Shown here in pieces: positions 35,543 to 45,869 of a DNA stretch of 64,000 nucleotides. Position 1 is the first letter of the stretch. Each line of letters opens with the position of its first letter. Source of the stretch: Amycolatopsis sp. 2-15 (GTDB lineage: Bacteria > Actinomycetota > Actinomycetes > Mycobacteriales > Pseudonocardiaceae); contig NZ_CP127294.1 of assembly GCF_030285625.1 (NCBI RefSeq), positions 2,304,001-2,368,000 on the forward strand. The letters are read 5' to 3'. The translations under genes and the position numbers were made by a program. The notes under the pieces are model-generated. The model searched no databases. It was given only the letters and a program-made list of their open reading frames with translations, and had not been told where the DNA came from.

Positions 35543-36096
35543 CCGTGTACGAGGGCGAGATCGCCTCCGTGCTCATCACCGAGCAGCAGATCAAGGACAA
35601 GATCGCGGAGCTGGCGGCCAAGATCGCCGCGGACTACCCCGAAAACGGCCAGGGTGACCTCCTCCTGGTGGGCGTGCTGAAGGGTGCCGTGATGTTCATG
35701 ACCGACTTCGCCCGCGCTCTGCCGGTGCCGACGCAGCTGGAGTTCATGGCCGTGTCGTCGTACGGCTCCTCGACCTCGTCGTCGGGTGTGGTGCGCATCC
35801 TCAAGGACCTCGACCGCGACATCGCGGGCCGCGACGTGCTGATCGTCGAGGACATCGTCGACTCCGGCCTCACGCTGTCGTGGCTGCTGAAGAACCTCGC
35901 GAGCCGCAACCCCGCGTCGCTCGAGGTCGTCTCGCTGTTGCGCAAGCCGGAGGCCGTGAAGGTCGACGTGCCGGTGAAGTACATCGGCTTCGACATCCCC
36001 AACGAGTTCGTGGTCGGATACGGCCTCGACTACGCCGAGCGCTACCGCGACCTGCCCTACATCGGCACACTGGATTCGCACGTCTACACGTCCTGA
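35539..36096 (+). CDS. hpt: Hypoxanthine phosphoribosyltransferase
   Basis: Salvages hypoxanthine and guanine with PRPP. 185 residues. The PRPP-binding motif [17 protein letters not shown] is intact, with the flexible loop [14 protein letters not shown] and the C-terminal [25 protein letters not shown] that closes the site. ATG 35539 overlaps the tilS stop (ATGA) and has AGGGG upstream. It is the last gene of the coupled block; the ESX-type genes begin after a 196-base gap with its own promoter. Confidence 0.96.
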   Translation: MTVYEGEIASVLITEQQIKDKIAELAAKIAADYPENGQGDLLLVGVLKGAVMFMTDFARALPVPTQLEFMAVSSYGSSTSSSGVVRILKDLDRDIAGRDVLIVEDIVDSGLTLSWLLKNLASRNPASLEVVSLLRKPEAVKVDVPVKYIGFDIPNEFVVGYGLDYAERYRDLPYIGTLDSHVYTS

Positions 36097-36227
36097 AGGC
36101 CGGCGGTGAACCTCGCGGGGCCTTCGAACGTGTCAAGGGTGGTAACGCGCAGGCGGTGTTGCGGCGATCACACACAGCGGGGAACCTGGGGTTCGCCGAT
36201 CGCGTCATAGGTGCCGACCTGGTGCGT

Positions 36228-36233
36228 TAACCT
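36228..36233 (+). promoter_or_regulatory. Possible -10 box for the ESX-type gene cluster
   Basis: TAACCT about 60 bases before the ATG at 36293, within a gap that is more AT-rich than its surroundings. No clear -35 could be matched. Confidence 0.3.
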
Positions 36234-36292
36234 ATGCGAAGACCTAATGCCAAGCGGGCGGGGAGCTCGCGCGGGGGAACGGAGAGAGGGCA

Positions 36293-36658
36293 ATGGGCAA
36301 CAGCAGCTTGGCCGATGCCAACGCGTTCAAGAGCGCCGCTGTCAACGGCCAGGTCGGCATCGACCCGGACGCCGCGCAGACCGCGCTCAACAAGATCCGC
36401 ACGGGCAAGGACGCGGTCGAAGCCCTGCTCAACAGCGCGGGCTCACTGGCGCAGCCGCCGAAGCTCGGCGCCAACCCGGTCGGCCAGGCGATGGCCGAGA
36501 AGTTCGTCCAGCGCGCCGACGGTGGCGGCGACTCCTACTCCGCGGCGCTGCAGAACCTGCTGAGCCAGTACGAGGCAGCCGAGCAGGGCATCCTCACGGC
36601 GATGGCGCGCTACCACGAGTTCGACCAGTCCGCGGCCGACCCGTTCCGCAAGGCCTGA
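36293..36658 (+). CDS. Small helical ESX/type VII secretion-associated protein
   Basis: 121 residues, alpha-helical, with no signal peptide, no cysteine and no WxG. The length, helix pattern (ALNKIRTGKDAVEALLNSAG and YSAALQNLLSQYEAAEQGILTAMARYHEFD) and its place directly before a PPE-like protein and two EspG-like chaperones suggest a type VII substrate or partner of the EspC or PE kind. GAGAGGG gives a good ribosome site. It is 19 bases before the next gene. The assignment rests mostly on context. Confidence 0.65.
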   Translation: MGNSSLADANAFKSAAVNGQVGIDPDAAQTALNKIRTGKDAVEALLNSAGSLAQPPKLGANPVGQAMAEKFVQRADGGGDSYSAALQNLLSQYEAAEQGILTAMARYHEFDQSAADPFRKA

Positions 36659-36677
36659 CGAGGGGGATCACGAAGTC

Positions 36678-38084
36678 ATGGCTGGAAACCACGACAGCAG
36701 CAGCTACGGCCAGCAACCGCCGGCGCAGAACGTGCCCGCCGGCGGGTCCGCAGTGCAGCTCGGCGACAACTCGGTCTCGCAGAACATCGTCGACTCCGCG
36801 CGTGGTCGCGCCGGCGGGTTCGAGATGGGCGGCGACCGCGCGATCGCCAACCCGCCCAACTGGAACGCGCAGGAGAGCCACCAGCTCTACAACGGCGCGA
36901 CCACCGACAACGACCCCGGCACGGCCGAGGCCACTGGGCAGCACTGGACCAAGCACGGCACCGAGCTGAAGACGGCGTCGGACGACCTGTTCAACGCGGT
37001 CGCCGATCTCGGCAACGCGTGGGTCGGCGAAGGTGCCGCGGGTGCGCAGGGCGCGCTCGTGTCCATCGCCAACTCGGGCACGCAGGCCTCCGACGCCGCG
37101 CACACGATGGCCGACCGCCTCGCGAAGCAGGCCGCGGCCGCGGCCGAGGTCAAGAAGATGCCGGCGCCGCTCGACTACGACCCGAAGCAGGCCATGTCCG
37201 CGGCGCTCGCCGGTGGTCCCGCCGCGCTCGCCGCCGACCAGAAGGCCCAGGCCGACGCCGCCAACGACGTCAAGGCCCAGCAGGTCGCGTTCTTCAACGC
37301 CTACACGCAGTCGATGAAAGAGGTCGACAACACGACCCCGAGCTTCGGCCCCGACTCGCTCGGCATGAAGCCCACGCCCACGCACTTCAACGGCAACGAC
37401 TTCGGCAACGTCGGCACGATCTCGGCGCCGGTCGGCGCCGGTGCCCTCGCCGCCGCCAGCTACGCCGGCGGCGGCGGGACGGGCTACACGGGCCACTCCG
37501 GCAGCAGCGCGGCCACGGGCACGTCCGGCGCGGGTGGCCCGCTGGTCACCGGCAACTCGGGCACCTACGGCACTTCCGGCTTCGACGGCGGCATGGCCGC
37601 GTCGGCCGGCGCCGGCGCGGGTGCCGCGCACGCCCCGGCACCGGCCGCGCCGGCCGTGTCCGCCGGCGGCGGTGGTGGTGGTGGCGGCGGTGCCGCTTCG
37701 GCGCTCGGCCTGAGCGCGCTGGGCGGCGGTGCCGGCTTCGCCGGCGGCAAGCTCGGCCAGGGCTCGCGCAGTGGCGCGCGCAAGAACGAGGAGAGCACGT
37801 CAGCGGCCGCCGAGCACCAGGGCGCCCAGGGTGCCGCGCCCGCGCAGCAGCAGGGCGTGGTCTCGGCCGGCGGCACGATCGGTGGCCAGACCCCGCCGGG
37901 CATGAACCCGATGGGCGGCGGCATGGGTGGTGGCATGGGCGCTCATGGCGGCCAGGGCCAGGAGGACCAGGAGCACACCCACGCGTCCTTCCTCATCGAG
38001 CCGGACCCGGACGACGCCTTCGGCGCCAACGAGGCCACGCCTCCGCCGGTGATCGGTGCCTGGTCGGACGACGACGACAACTGA
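36678..38084 (+). CDS. PPE-like type VII secretion substrate with Gly/Ala-rich tail
   Basis: 468 residues. Residues about 60-215 form a helical hairpin domain like that of PPE/WXG proteins, with LGNAWVGEGAAGAQGAL containing a WxG turn and long Ala-rich amphipathic helices. From about 240 onward the chain is Gly/Ala/Ser-rich and disordered, with runs such as GGGGGGGGGA, and ends in an acidic tail DPDDAFGANE...WSDDDDN. No Sec signal is present, consistent with ESX export. The operon continues with EspG-like genes, which in ESX systems act as chaperones for PE/PPE proteins. Confidence 0.75.
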   Translation: MAGNHDSSSYGQQPPAQNVPAGGSAVQLGDNSVSQNIVDSARGRAGGFEMGGDRAIANPPNWNAQESHQLYNGATTDNDPGTAEATGQHWTKHGTELKTASDDLFNAVADLGNAWVGEGAAGAQGALVSIANSGTQASDAAHTMADRLAKQAAAAAEVKKMPAPLDYDPKQAMSAALAGGPAALAADQKAQADAANDVKAQQVAFFNAYTQSMKEVDNTTPSFGPDSLGMKPTPTHFNGNDFGNVGTISAPVGAGALAAASYAGGGGTGYTGHSGSSAATGTSGAGGPLVTGNSGTYGTSGFDGGMAASAGAGAGAAHAPAPAAPAVSAGGGGGGGGGAASALGLSALGGGAGFAGGKLGQGSRSGARKNEESTSAAAEHQGAQGAAPAQQQGVVSAGGTIGGQTPPGMNPMGGGMGGGMGAHGGQGQEDQEHTHASFLIEPDPDDAFGANEATPPPVIGAWSDDDDN

Positions 38085-38218
38085 CGCACTTCCCGCGGGC
38101 GCGCGGCCTTTCCGGCCGCGCGCCCGTGTCTGTCCCGAACACGGCGCAGCACCACCGAAGATGTCTTGAACACAACGTCCTGAACACAAGGTGTGACACG
38201 GGTTTGGGGGTTTGGTCG
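38085..38218. other. Gap with direct repeats before the first EspG-like gene
   Basis: TGAACACAA occurs at 38167-38175 and 38181-38189, with a related CGAACACGG near 38136. This may be a regulator site or promoter element; no match to a known box. Confidence 0.3.
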
Positions 38219-39022
38219 ATGCCGAACGCGGAGCTGCTCACCCCGCTCGAGGTGGACTTCCTGTGGGAGTCGGCCGCGCTGGGTGAGCTGCCCTATCCGC
38301 TGCGGATCCGTTCGCACGGCGCCACCGTCGACGAGCGCGATGCACTGCGCGCCCGCACGCTCGGCGGCCTCGTCCAGCGGGGTCTCGCCGACGGCCGCGG
38401 CCGGCCCGCGCCACACGTCGAGGAGTACTTCGGCATCCTCGCCGCGCCCGACACGAGCCTCGACACGGTGCAGCTGCTCGACCCCAGCGCCGAACCGCTG
38501 CTGGCCGTCGCCGGCATTGTCGGCGAGCAGGGCCTGCTGGCCGTGCAGGACCAGCGCGGCCTGCACCTGCAGCCGTGCCCGGCCGACGGCTTGGCCACCG
38601 CCATCGTCTCGCTCCTGCCGGGCGCGCCGCGCGGCACGGAGAAGTCGATCACGGTGCCGCTGGAGCAGCTCGTGGGCAGCTCCGGCGTCGACTTCATGCA
38701 GCGGCGCGGCAACCAGGTCGACGCCTCGGGCCGCGCGAGCGTGGACGAGGACCGCAAGGCACTGGCCCGCCTGCACGCCCAGCCCCGGCTGCGCGGCGGG
38801 CAGATCGGCGCCAACGCGCGCAACCGCCTCGGCGGGCGCAGCCGGTCGCCGGTGCTCAGCTGGTTCGACACCGAGACCGGCCGCTACTTCACGCAGGCCA
38901 CCCGAGGTCGCGACGGCCGCGACTGGATCACCATCGCGCCGGCCGACGCCGCGACCCTGCGACACCGCCTCGGCGAGATGATGGCCGGCGCGGCGGGGCA
39001 GGAAAGCGCGGCGGCGTTCTGA
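38219..39022 (+). CDS. EspG-family type VII secretion chaperone, first copy
   Basis: 267 residues. LTPLEVDFLWESAALGELPYPLRIRSHGAT at the N-terminus, a central AVAGIVGEQGLLAVQDQRGLHLQPCPADGLATAIVSLLPG and the C-terminal LSWFDTETGRYFTQATRGRDGRDWITIAPAD follow the EspG pattern. In mycobacteria EspG binds PE-PPE dimers in the cytosol and delivers them to the ESX machine. The ATG at 38219 has GGGGG upstream. A paralogue follows directly. No EccC ATPase or other ESX core gene is in the window, so this is a substrate-chaperone outpost. Confidence 0.85.
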   Translation: MPNAELLTPLEVDFLWESAALGELPYPLRIRSHGATVDERDALRARTLGGLVQRGLADGRGRPAPHVEEYFGILAAPDTSLDTVQLLDPSAEPLLAVAGIVGEQGLLAVQDQRGLHLQPCPADGLATAIVSLLPGAPRGTEKSITVPLEQLVGSSGVDFMQRRGNQVDASGRASVDEDRKALARLHAQPRLRGGQIGANARNRLGGRSRSPVLSWFDTETGRYFTQATRGRDGRDWITIAPADAATLRHRLGEMMAGAAGQESAAAF

Positions 39023-39120
39023 GGAGCTGCTGGTAGTTCAGCACTTCAGGCCGTTCCTGCCCGGGGCACGCTCGCGCTACGCTGAGCAAGAGATCGATCC
39101 TGGAGGGTGAGCACCACCGC

Positions 39121-39945
39121 ATGCACCAAGAGTTCTTCTCGCCGTTGGCGTTCGACTTCCTCTGGGAGTCCGCGGGGCTCGGCGAGCTGCCCTACCCGCT
39201 GCGCGTGCGCTCGCACGGCGCCACGGAAGACGAGCGCGTATCGCTGCGGCACCGGGTCGACATCGAGCTCAAGGCGCGGGGCGTCCGCGACGCACGCGGC
39301 CGCCTCGAACCGCCCGTGGACGAGTGGCTGAACCTGCTCGCCCGCGCGCCGATCTCGCTCGACGCGCTGCACATCCCCGACTTCCAGGCCCACCCCGTCG
39401 CACTGCTCGCGGCGGGCGACGGGCGAGCCGCCGGCGTGGTGGCCATCCAGGACGCCGACGGCATCTGGCTGCGGGAGACCCCGGCCGACGGTCTGGTCTC
39501 GACGATCATCGAGCTGTTGCCCGGCGGCCGCCGCGGCAGCGAGGCGTCCGTCACACTCCCGTTGGACGAGGCGTTGCACACACGCCCGATCCGCGTGCCC
39601 GTCGCGGCCGGTGGCCTCGGCGGGGCCGAAGAGAAAGGGAGGCGGGCCAAGCGCCAGTCGCTGAGCGAGCGCGCGACAGTCGACCCGCGCGAGACGTACG
39701 CGCTCATCTCCGGCCAGCCGCGGCTGCGCGGTGGTCAGCTGGCCGCGAACAGCCGTACCCAGCTCGGGGCCCGGCAGCGGTCCCGCGTGCTGGGCTGGTT
39801 CGACACCGCCACGGGCCGTTACCTCAGCCTGTCGCGGGCGGGATCCGACGGCCGCGAATGGGTGACGGTGGCGCCCGCGGACCCGATGACGCTGCGGACG
39901 CGGCTCGGTGAGATGGTGGCTTCAGTGGCCGCCGACACACGCTAG
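39121..39945 (+). CDS. EspG-family type VII secretion chaperone, second copy
   Basis: 274 residues and clearly paralogous to the preceding gene: FDFLWESAGLGELPYPLRVRSHGATEDER at the start and LGWFDTATGRYLSLSRAGSDGREWVTVAPADPMTLRTRLGEM at the end. It differs by a central basic insertion (EEKGRRAKRQSLSERATV). GGAGG lies about 13 bases before the ATG. Having two tandem EspG genes suggests two substrate specificities or a heteromer; which protein each serves is unknown. Confidence 0.85.
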   Translation: MHQEFFSPLAFDFLWESAGLGELPYPLRVRSHGATEDERVSLRHRVDIELKARGVRDARGRLEPPVDEWLNLLARAPISLDALHIPDFQAHPVALLAAGDGRAAGVVAIQDADGIWLRETPADGLVSTIIELLPGGRRGSEASVTLPLDEALHTRPIRVPVAAGGLGGAEEKGRRAKRQSLSERATVDPRETYALISGQPRLRGGQLAANSRTQLGARQRSRVLGWFDTATGRYLSLSRAGSDGREWVTVAPADPMTLRTRLGEMVASVAADTR

Positions 39946-40038
39946 GGTGACGCGAACCGGCACGATCCGGGAACCCCAGCGCGGTATTGCCCGTTGACCT
40001 GCGTGAGGCTCACAAGGGTCGATCGTCCGGACGGGCGG

Positions 40039-40044
40039 TACCCT
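40039..40044 (+). promoter_or_regulatory. Possible -10 box of ftsH
   Basis: TACCCT about 100 bases before the ftsH ATG, in a 200-base intergenic region. The -35 match is weak. Confidence 0.35.
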
Positions 40045-40145
40045 GGTGGGACTGGCCCGGGCACCACGGGTTGTCAAGATCGTGATGGCGGGTATCACAG
40101 GAGCCGCCCAACCAGGGAGGGTCGAGGCCGCAAGGGCCGAGTCGT

Positions 40146-42548
40146 ATGAACCGGAAGAGCGTGCTCAGGAACCCACTGCTGTGGATCGTCGCAGGGTTGC
40201 TGGCGTTGTTCGCCTACAACACGATCTTCGACAGCGATCGTGGCTACACCCAGGCTCCGATCTCCGTGGCGAACCAGCAGATCGAAGCGGGTCACGTCAA
40301 GGAAGCCAGCATCGAGGACAAGGAACAGCAGGTCAAGCTGTCCTTGACCCAGAAGATCGACGTCAACGGCACCCAGACCGACCAGATCGTCGCGCAGTAC
40401 CCGGCGAACGCGGCCGTGAACATCTACAACGACCTGTCTTCCGCGAAGGTCAACGGGCAGCAGCCGGTCAAGTTCGACACCAAGGTGACGCAGCAGAGCA
40501 TCCTGACGCAGATCCTCATCTTCGCCATCCCGCTGGCCCTCGTCCTGGGCCTGCTCATGTGGATGATGAACAACGCGCAGGGCGGCGGCAACCGCGTCCT
40601 CAACTTCGGCAAGTCCAAGGCCAAGCAGCTGAACAAGGACATGCCGAAGACGACGTTCGGTGACGTGGCGGGCGCGGACGAAGCCGTCGAAGAGCTGTAC
40701 GAGATCAAGGACTTCCTGCAGAACCCGGCGCGCTACCAGGCACTCGGAGCGAAGATCCCGAAGGGCGTGCTGCTCTACGGGCCGCCCGGTACCGGTAAGA
40801 CGCTGCTCGCGCGCGCCGTCGCCGGTGAAGCGGGCGTGCCGTTCTACACGATCTCCGGTTCCGACTTCGTCGAGATGTTCGTCGGTGTGGGCGCGTCCCG
40901 CGTCCGCGACCTGTTCGAGCAGGCCAAGCAGAACGCGCCGTGCATCATCTTCGTCGACGAGATCGACGCGGTGGGCCGCCAGCGCGGTGCCGGCCTCGGT
41001 GGCGGGCACGACGAGCGCGAGCAGACGCTGAACCAGCTCCTCGTGGAGATGGACGGCTTCGACGCCCGCGGCGGCATCATCCTGATCGCGGCCACCAACC
41101 GGCCCGACATCCTCGACCCGGCGCTGCTGCGCCCGGGCCGGTTCGACCGCCAGATTCCCGTGTCGGCGCCGGACCTGCGGGGCCGCAAGGCGATCCTCGA
41201 CGTGCACTCAAAGGGCAAGCCGATCGCGCAGGGCGTGGACCTCACGGGCCTGGCCAAGCGCACCGTCGGCATGTCGGGTGCGGACCTGGCCAACGTGCTC
41301 AACGAGGCCGCGCTGCTCACCGCCCGCAAGAACGGGCACGTGATCGGTGAGGTCGAGCTCGAGGAGTCCGTCGACCGCGTCGTCGGCGGTCCCGCCCGCA
41401 AGAGCCGGATCATCTCCGAGAAGGAGAAGAAGATCACGGCCTACCACGAGGGCGGGCACGCGCTCGCCGCGTGGGCGATGCCGGACATCGAGCCCGTGTA
41501 CAAGCTCACGATCCTCCCGCGCGGGCGCACCGGCGGCCACGCCCTGCTCGTGCCGGAGGACGACAAGCAGCTGATGACCCGGTCGGAGATGATCGGCCGC
41601 CTGGTGTTCGCGATGGGTGGCCGCACGGCGGAGGAGCTCGTGTTCCACGAGCCCACCACCGGTGCCTCCTCCGACATCGAGCAGGCCACGAAGATCGCCC
41701 GCTCCATGGTCACCGAATACGGCATGAGCGCGCGGCTCGGCGCCGTGAAGTACGGCCAGGAGCAGGGCGACCCGTTCCTGGGCCGCTCCGCGGGCCGGCA
41801 GGCCGACTACTCGCTCGAGGTGGCGCACGAGATCGACGAGGAGGTGCGCAAGCTCATCGAGACGGCGCACACCGAGGCGTGGCACGTGCTCAACACCTAC
41901 CGCGACGTACTCGACAACCTGGTGCTGGAGCTGCTCGAGAAGGAGACGCTGCAGCGCAAGGACCTCGAGCGGATCTTCGCGACTGTCGAGAAGCGCCCGC
42001 ACATCACCGTCTTCAACGAGTTCGGTGAGCGCACCCCGTCGGACAAGCCGCCCATCAAGACGCCGGGCGAGCTGGCGATGGAGCGCGGCGAGCCGTGGCC
42101 CCCGCCGGAGAAGGAGAAGCCGGTCCTGCAGCCGGCGCCGACGCCCGTCGGCACCGCCGCGGGCGCGGGTGACCTCCCCGGTGGCCCGCCCTACCAGGCT
42201 CCGACGCCGCCCGACCCGAACGCCAACCCGTACGCCCCGCCGCCCAACGGCGGCCGTCCGAACGGTGGGCCGAACGGCACCGGTCGCTGGCCCCAGTCGT
42301 ATGGTGGTGAGCAGCCGGGCGGTCCGGCAGGTGGCTACCACCCGGGTGGCCCGAGCGGTGCGCAGAGCGGTCCGCCCAACTACGGGGCGCCTCCGGGATG
42401 GACCCCGGCGACGTCTCCGGGCAGCCAGCCGTGGCGCCCAGCCGAAGACCGTCCGCGTGAGCAGGGCTGGTTCGCCGACGGCGCGAACGGCCAGCAGCCG
42501 GACGAGGGGCAGCAGCGGCGTGACGTGGACGGACCAGACAAGCACTAG
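40146..42548 (+). CDS. ftsH: ATP-dependent zinc metalloprotease FtsH
   Basis: Membrane AAA+ protease that degrades misfolded membrane and regulatory proteins. Two membrane helices (residues about 10-28 and 112-132) flank a periplasmic domain. The AAA module has Walker A GPPGTGKT near 213, Walker [13 protein letters not shown], and the SRH region [21 protein letters not shown]. The protease site is [11 protein letters not shown], with the third ligand in the [10 protein letters not shown] region. The last 150 residues are Pro/Gly-rich, longer than in E. coli and usual for actinobacteria. The coding end overlaps the folE start by 29 bases. Confidence 0.97.
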   Translation: MNRKSVLRNPLLWIVAGLLALFAYNTIFDSDRGYTQAPISVANQQIEAGHVKEASIEDKEQQVKLSLTQKIDVNGTQTDQIVAQYPANAAVNIYNDLSSAKVNGQQPVKFDTKVTQQSILTQILIFAIPLALVLGLLMWMMNNAQGGGNRVLNFGKSKAKQLNKDMPKTTFGDVAGADEAVEELYEIKDFLQNPARYQALGAKIPKGVLLYGPPGTGKTLLARAVAGEAGVPFYTISGSDFVEMFVGVGASRVRDLFEQAKQNAPCIIFVDEIDAVGRQRGAGLGGGHDEREQTLNQLLVEMDGFDARGGIILIAATNRPDILDPALLRPGRFDRQIPVSAPDLRGRKAILDVHSKGKPIAQGVDLTGLAKRTVGMSGADLANVLNEAALLTARKNGHVIGEVELEESVDRVVGGPARKSRIISEKEKKITAYHEGGHALAAWAMPDIEPVYKLTILPRGRTGGHALLVPEDDKQLMTRSEMIGRLVFAMGGRTAEELVFHEPTTGASSDIEQATKIARSMVTEYGMSARLGAVKYGQEQGDPFLGRSAGRQADYSLEVAHEIDEEVRKLIETAHTEAWHVLNTYRDVLDNLVLELLEKETLQRKDLERIFATVEKRPHITVFNEFGERTPSDKPPIKTPGELAMERGEPWPPPEKEKPVLQPAPTPVGTAAGAGDLPGGPPYQAPTPPDPNANPYAPPPNGGRPNGGPNGTGRWPQSYGGEQPGGPAGGYHPGGPSGAQSGPPNYGAPPGWTPATSPGSQPWRPAEDRPREQGWFADGANGQQPDEGQQRRDVDGPDKH

Positions 42549-43146
42549 CAACGACGGCCTCCGCCCGGTCCCGGTCTTCGACCAGGACCGGGCGGAGCGC
42601 GCTGTCCGGGAACTCCTGCTGGCCTGCGGAGAGGACCCCGACCGCGACGGCCTGCGTGACACGCCGGCCCGCGTGGCCCGCGCGTACCGCGAGATGTTCG
42701 GCGGCCTGTACACCGACCCGGACGAAGTGCTCGCGAAGACGTTCGACGAATCGCACGAGGAGCTCGTGCTCGTCACGGACATCCCGATGTATTCGAACTG
42801 TGAACACCACCTCCTCCCGTTCCACGGCGTCGCCCACGTCGGGTACATCCCCAACGCCAACGGCAAGGTCACCGGGCTGTCCAAGCTCGCCCGGCTCGTC
42901 GATCTCTACGCGAAGCGGCCGCAGGTCCAGGAACGCCTGACGTCGCAGGTCGCCGACGCGCTGAACCGCAAGCTGGAGCCACGCGGCGTGATCGTGGTGA
43001 TGGAGGCCGAGCACCTCTGCATGTCGATGCGCGGAATCCGCAAGCCGGGTTCGCTGACGGTCACGTCGGCGGTGCGGGGGCTGATGCGGACCTCGGCGAC
43101 GTCGCGTGCGGAGGCGATCGAGCTGATCAAGGGGCGGCGTCCGTGA
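42520..43146 (+). CDS. folE: GTP cyclohydrolase I
   Basis: First enzyme of folate synthesis, turning GTP into dihydroneopterin triphosphate. About 208 residues. Zinc-binding residues are in [14 protein letters not shown] and EHLCMSMRG; the substrate loop [23 protein letters not shown] is intact. GTG 42520, inside the end of ftsH, is chosen because GAGGGG lies upstream and the conserved domain starts soon after. It heads folE-folP-folB-folK, each start overlapping the previous stop. Confidence 0.97.
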   Translation: MTWTDQTSTSNDGLRPVPVFDQDRAERAVRELLLACGEDPDRDGLRDTPARVARAYREMFGGLYTDPDEVLAKTFDESHEELVLVTDIPMYSNCEHHLLPFHGVAHVGYIPNANGKVTGLSKLARLVDLYAKRPQVQERLTSQVADALNRKLEPRGVIVVMEAEHLCMSMRGIRKPGSLTVTSAVRGLMRTSATSRAEAIELIKGRRP

Positions 43147-43988
43147 TCTCGGGTCTGCCGCGGCCCGGGCGGTGCGCCGTGATGGGCGTGCTGAACGTGA
43201 CGCCGGATTCGTTCTCCGACGGCGGCCGCTACCTCGACCTCGACCAGGCGCTGGAGCACGCGCGCGACATGTGGGCGCGCGGTGCGGACCTCATCGACGT
43301 CGGTGGCGAGTCGACGCGGCCGGGCGCGTTGCGCGTGGACGCGGAGACCGAGGCGGCGCGGGTGCTGCCGGTGATCCGGCAGCTGGCGTCCGAAGGTGTC
43401 GCGCTGTCCGTGGACACGACGCGGGCTTCCGTCGCGGAGGCGGCCGTCGGGGCGGGGGCGCGGGTGATCAACGACGTGTCCGGCGGGCTGGCCGACGCGA
43501 ACATGGGGCGCGTCGCCGCGGAGTGCCGCGTGCCGTGGGTGCTGATGCACTGGCGGGGGCACAGCAAGGACATGACCAAGCTCGCGACGTACACCGACGT
43601 CGTGGCCGAGGTGCGCAGCGAGCTTCAGTCCAGAGTGGACGACGCGCTCGCCGCCGGTGTGGACGAAAGCGCGATCGTGCTCGACCCCGGGCTCGGGTTC
43701 GCGAAGCACGCCGAGCACGACTGGGCGCTGCTGCACGGCCTGGATTCGGTGCTGTCGCTGGGTTTCCCGGTGCTCGTGGGGGCTTCGCGCAAACGGTTCC
43801 TCGGGCGGCTGCTGGCCGAAAAGGACGGTGAGCCGCGGCCGCCGGACGGGCGCGAGAACGCTACCGCGGCGATTTCCGCCCTGGCCGCCGCGGCCGGGGC
43901 GTGGGGAGTGCGCGTGCACGAGGTGGGCGCGTCGCTCGACGCGGTCGCCGTGGCGGCCGCGTGGCGGAAGGGGCGGGCCGATGGCTGA
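43143..43988 (+). CDS. folP: Dihydropteroate synthase
   Basis: Joins p-aminobenzoate to hydroxymethyl-dihydropterin pyrophosphate; the target of sulfonamides. 281 residues. [14 protein letters not shown] is the first signature, [16 protein letters not shown] the second, and [15 protein letters not shown] and [13 protein letters not shown] complete the TIM-barrel site. GTG 43143 overlaps the folE stop. It overlaps folB by 8 bases. Confidence 0.97.
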   Translation: MISGLPRPGRCAVMGVLNVTPDSFSDGGRYLDLDQALEHARDMWARGADLIDVGGESTRPGALRVDAETEAARVLPVIRQLASEGVALSVDTTRASVAEAAVGAGARVINDVSGGLADANMGRVAAECRVPWVLMHWRGHSKDMTKLATYTDVVAEVRSELQSRVDDALAAGVDESAIVLDPGLGFAKHAEHDWALLHGLDSVLSLGFPVLVGASRKRFLGRLLAEKDGEPRPPDGRENATAAISALAAAAGAWGVRVHEVGASLDAVAVAAAWRKGRADG

Positions 43989-44340
43989 TCGCATCACGTT
44001 GACGGGGCTGCGGGTGTTCGGCCGCCACGGCGTGTTCGAGCACGAGAAGCGCGACGGGCAGGAGTTCGTCGTCGACGTCACCGCGTGGCTGGACCTCGGC
44101 CCGGCCGCCGCGTCCGACGACCTGACCAAGACGCTGCACTACGGCGAGCTCGCCGAGCTGGCCGCCGGGATCGTGGCGGGTGAGCCGTACGACCTCATCG
44201 AGAGCGTCGCGGGCAAGATCGCCGACGAGGTCATGCGTGACGACCGGCTGAGCGCCGTCGAGGTCACCGTGCACAAGCCGTCGGCCCCGATCGCGCTGAC
44301 GTTCGACGACGTCGCGGTCACCGTCCGGCGCGAGCGGTGA
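43981..44340 (+). CDS. folB: Dihydroneopterin aldolase
   Basis: Cleaves dihydroneopterin to hydroxymethyl-dihydropterin and glycolaldehyde. 119 residues, standard. [27 protein letters not shown] contains the catalytic and pterin-contact residues, [10 protein letters not shown] the conserved Tyr, and [15 protein letters not shown] the Glu that anchors the pterin. ATG 43981 lies within the end of folP, and the stop overlaps the folK GTG. Confidence 0.96.
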   Translation: MADRITLTGLRVFGRHGVFEHEKRDGQEFVVDVTAWLDLGPAAASDDLTKTLHYGELAELAAGIVAGEPYDLIESVAGKIADEVMRDDRLSAVEVTVHKPSAPIALTFDDVAVTVRRER

Positions 44341-44831
44341 GCCGCGCCGTCCTCTCGCTCGGCTCCAACCTCGGCGACCGGCTGGCGTACCTGCGCATCG
44401 CGCTGGACATCGTCGGGCCGGCGCTGGTGGCCGTGTCGAGCGTGTACGAGACGAAGCCGTGGGGCGTCGAGGACCAGCCGGACTTCCTCAACGCCGTGTG
44501 CCTCGTCGACGACCCCGCGCGCGACCACTGGGCGTGGCTCGCCACGGCCCAGGCCGCGGAAAAGGCGGCCGGCCGCGTCCGCGAACTGCGCTGGGGCCCG
44601 CGGACCCTCGACGTGGACGTGGTGACCGTCGACGCCGTGGTTTCCGACGATCCCCGGCTGCTCCTGCCGCATCCGGGTACGCCGGACCGAGCCAGCGTGC
44701 TGATCCCGTGGCTGGAAATCGAGCCGGACGCGGTCCTGCTGGGCCGCGGGCCCGTCGCGGATCTTTTGCGGGCCCGGCCGGAAGACGACAAAGCGGGTGT
44801 CGTGCTCCGGCCGGACCTGCGGCTTCGGTGA
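44337..44831 (+). CDS. folK: Hydroxymethyl-dihydropterin pyrophosphokinase
   Basis: Transfers pyrophosphate from ATP to hydroxymethyl-dihydropterin, making the folP substrate. 164 residues. [30 protein letters not shown] and [10 protein letters not shown] (metal-binding Asp pair) are the family motifs; [16 protein letters not shown] closes the site. GTG 44337 overlaps the folB stop. In M. tuberculosis the next gene is the DUF3180 protein; here a convergent MerR gene intervenes. Confidence 0.96.
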   Translation: MSRAVLSLGSNLGDRLAYLRIALDIVGPALVAVSSVYETKPWGVEDQPDFLNAVCLVDDPARDHWAWLATAQAAEKAAGRVRELRWGPRTLDVDVVTVDAVVSDDPRLLLPHPGTPDRASVLIPWLEIEPDAVLLGRGPVADLLRARPEDDKAGVVLRPDLRLR

Positions 44832-44880
44832 CTCGGCGCCGTTCACCCGCCGTTCACCGATTCGGCGGTAACGCACGCAG

Positions 44881-44928
44881 GCCTGCGCTCACTCAGGCCT
44901 GCGCTCACTCAGGCCTGCGCTCACTCAG
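44881..44928. repeat. Three perfect tandem copies of a 16-bp unit
   Basis: GCCTGCGCTCACTCAG is repeated exactly at 44881-44896, 44897-44912 and 44913-44928, between the convergent folK and MerR genes. The third copy contains the MerR stop codon (44925-44927). Confidence 0.9.
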
Positions 44929-45869
44929 GAACGCAGCGCCGCCAGCATGAAGCCGACCTCGGGCTGGGCGCTCGGGATCGGCGGCCAGCCGTTGATGATC
45001 GCCAGCAGCTGCCAGTAGCGCTCGGCCCGGGGGTCGCCGCCGGAGGCGAACTTGTCGGCCAGAGCGCGGCGGAACGCCGGGTCCGCGGGGTCGTCGTCCG
45101 GGCCGGCTGACGCTGCGGCGATGGTGTCGGCGAGCTCCCGGCCCTGGGGTGAGTCCGGGCCGAGACCGGCGTCGATGGCAGAGCGGGCGTCGGCGGACCA
45201 GGCGAACCAGTTGTCGCGCTGGGCCTGCGTGACCTCGGTGGATGCGCCGGCGCTGCGGTCGGCCGCGTGACTTTCGCTCATGCCGCGGATCAGGCGGCGG
45301 AACTCCGGGTCCTGCACGAGCTCGGCGAACTCGAGCCAGGCCTCCAGCTGTTCGGGCGAAGGGTCGTCCGGCAGCTCGGGCTTGGCCGAACCCATGCGTT
45401 CGTAGAACTCGGGGTCCACGTCGAGGCCCTCGGTCATCTCGGCCCAGAACTCGTCGACGAGGCGCTTGCGCTCTTCGTCGGACATCTGTGCGAGGCGGTT
45501 CATCAGCTTCACTTCCTCCAGTTCGGAATCGCGTTTCGCCACCGCCCGCAGCACGGCCCGGCGCAGCCGGAGCCTGCGGATCTGTTCGTCGAGGGCCTCG
45601 ACGTGGCGCACGGCCAGGTCGCGCACCGACGCCTCGCGCTCCAGGGCGCGAGCGACGTCGGCGAGGCCGAGCCCCAGCTCACGCAGCGTCCGCACCAGCT
45701 CCAGCCGGGCGAGCGCGTGCGCGTCGTACAGCCGGTAGCCGGCGTCGGTGCGCTCCGTGGGCGGGAGCAGGCCCTCGTCGGAGTAGAAGCGGATGGTCTT
45801 GACCGGCAGTCCCGTGCGCCGGGACAGCTCGCCGATCGTGAAGACCGCGGTGGCACCCACACGACGCAT
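44925..45869 (-). CDS. MerR-family transcriptional regulator
   Basis: About 314 residues. The N-terminal winged helix FTIGELSRRTGLPVKTIRFYSDEGLLPPTERTDAGYRLYD is a textbook MerR domain, followed by the dimer coiled coil and a long acidic, helical C-terminal domain (DEFWAEMTEGLDVDPEFYERMG..., up to WQLLAIINGWPP) that would hold the effector pocket. No metal-binding cysteines are seen, so an organic ligand is likelier. ATG 45869 has GGAG 7 bases upstream; GTG 45860 would suit a leaderless mRNA from the promoter at 45868-45898. It interrupts the usual folK-DUF3180 adjacency and is divergent from DUF3180. Confidence 0.88.
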   Translation of the reverse strand: MRRVGATAVFTIGELSRRTGLPVKTIRFYSDEGLLPPTERTDAGYRLYDAHALARLELVRTLRELGLGLADVARALEREASVRDLAVRHVEALDEQIRRLRLRRAVLRAVAKRDSELEEVKLMNRLAQMSDEERKRLVDEFWAEMTEGLDVDPEFYERMGSAKPELPDDPSPEQLEAWLEFAELVQDPEFRRLIRGMSESHAADRSAGASTEVTQAQRDNWFAWSADARSAIDAGLGPDSPQGRELADTIAAASAGPDDDPADPAFRRALADKFASGGDPRAERYWQLLAIINGWPPIPSAQPEVGFMLAALRS

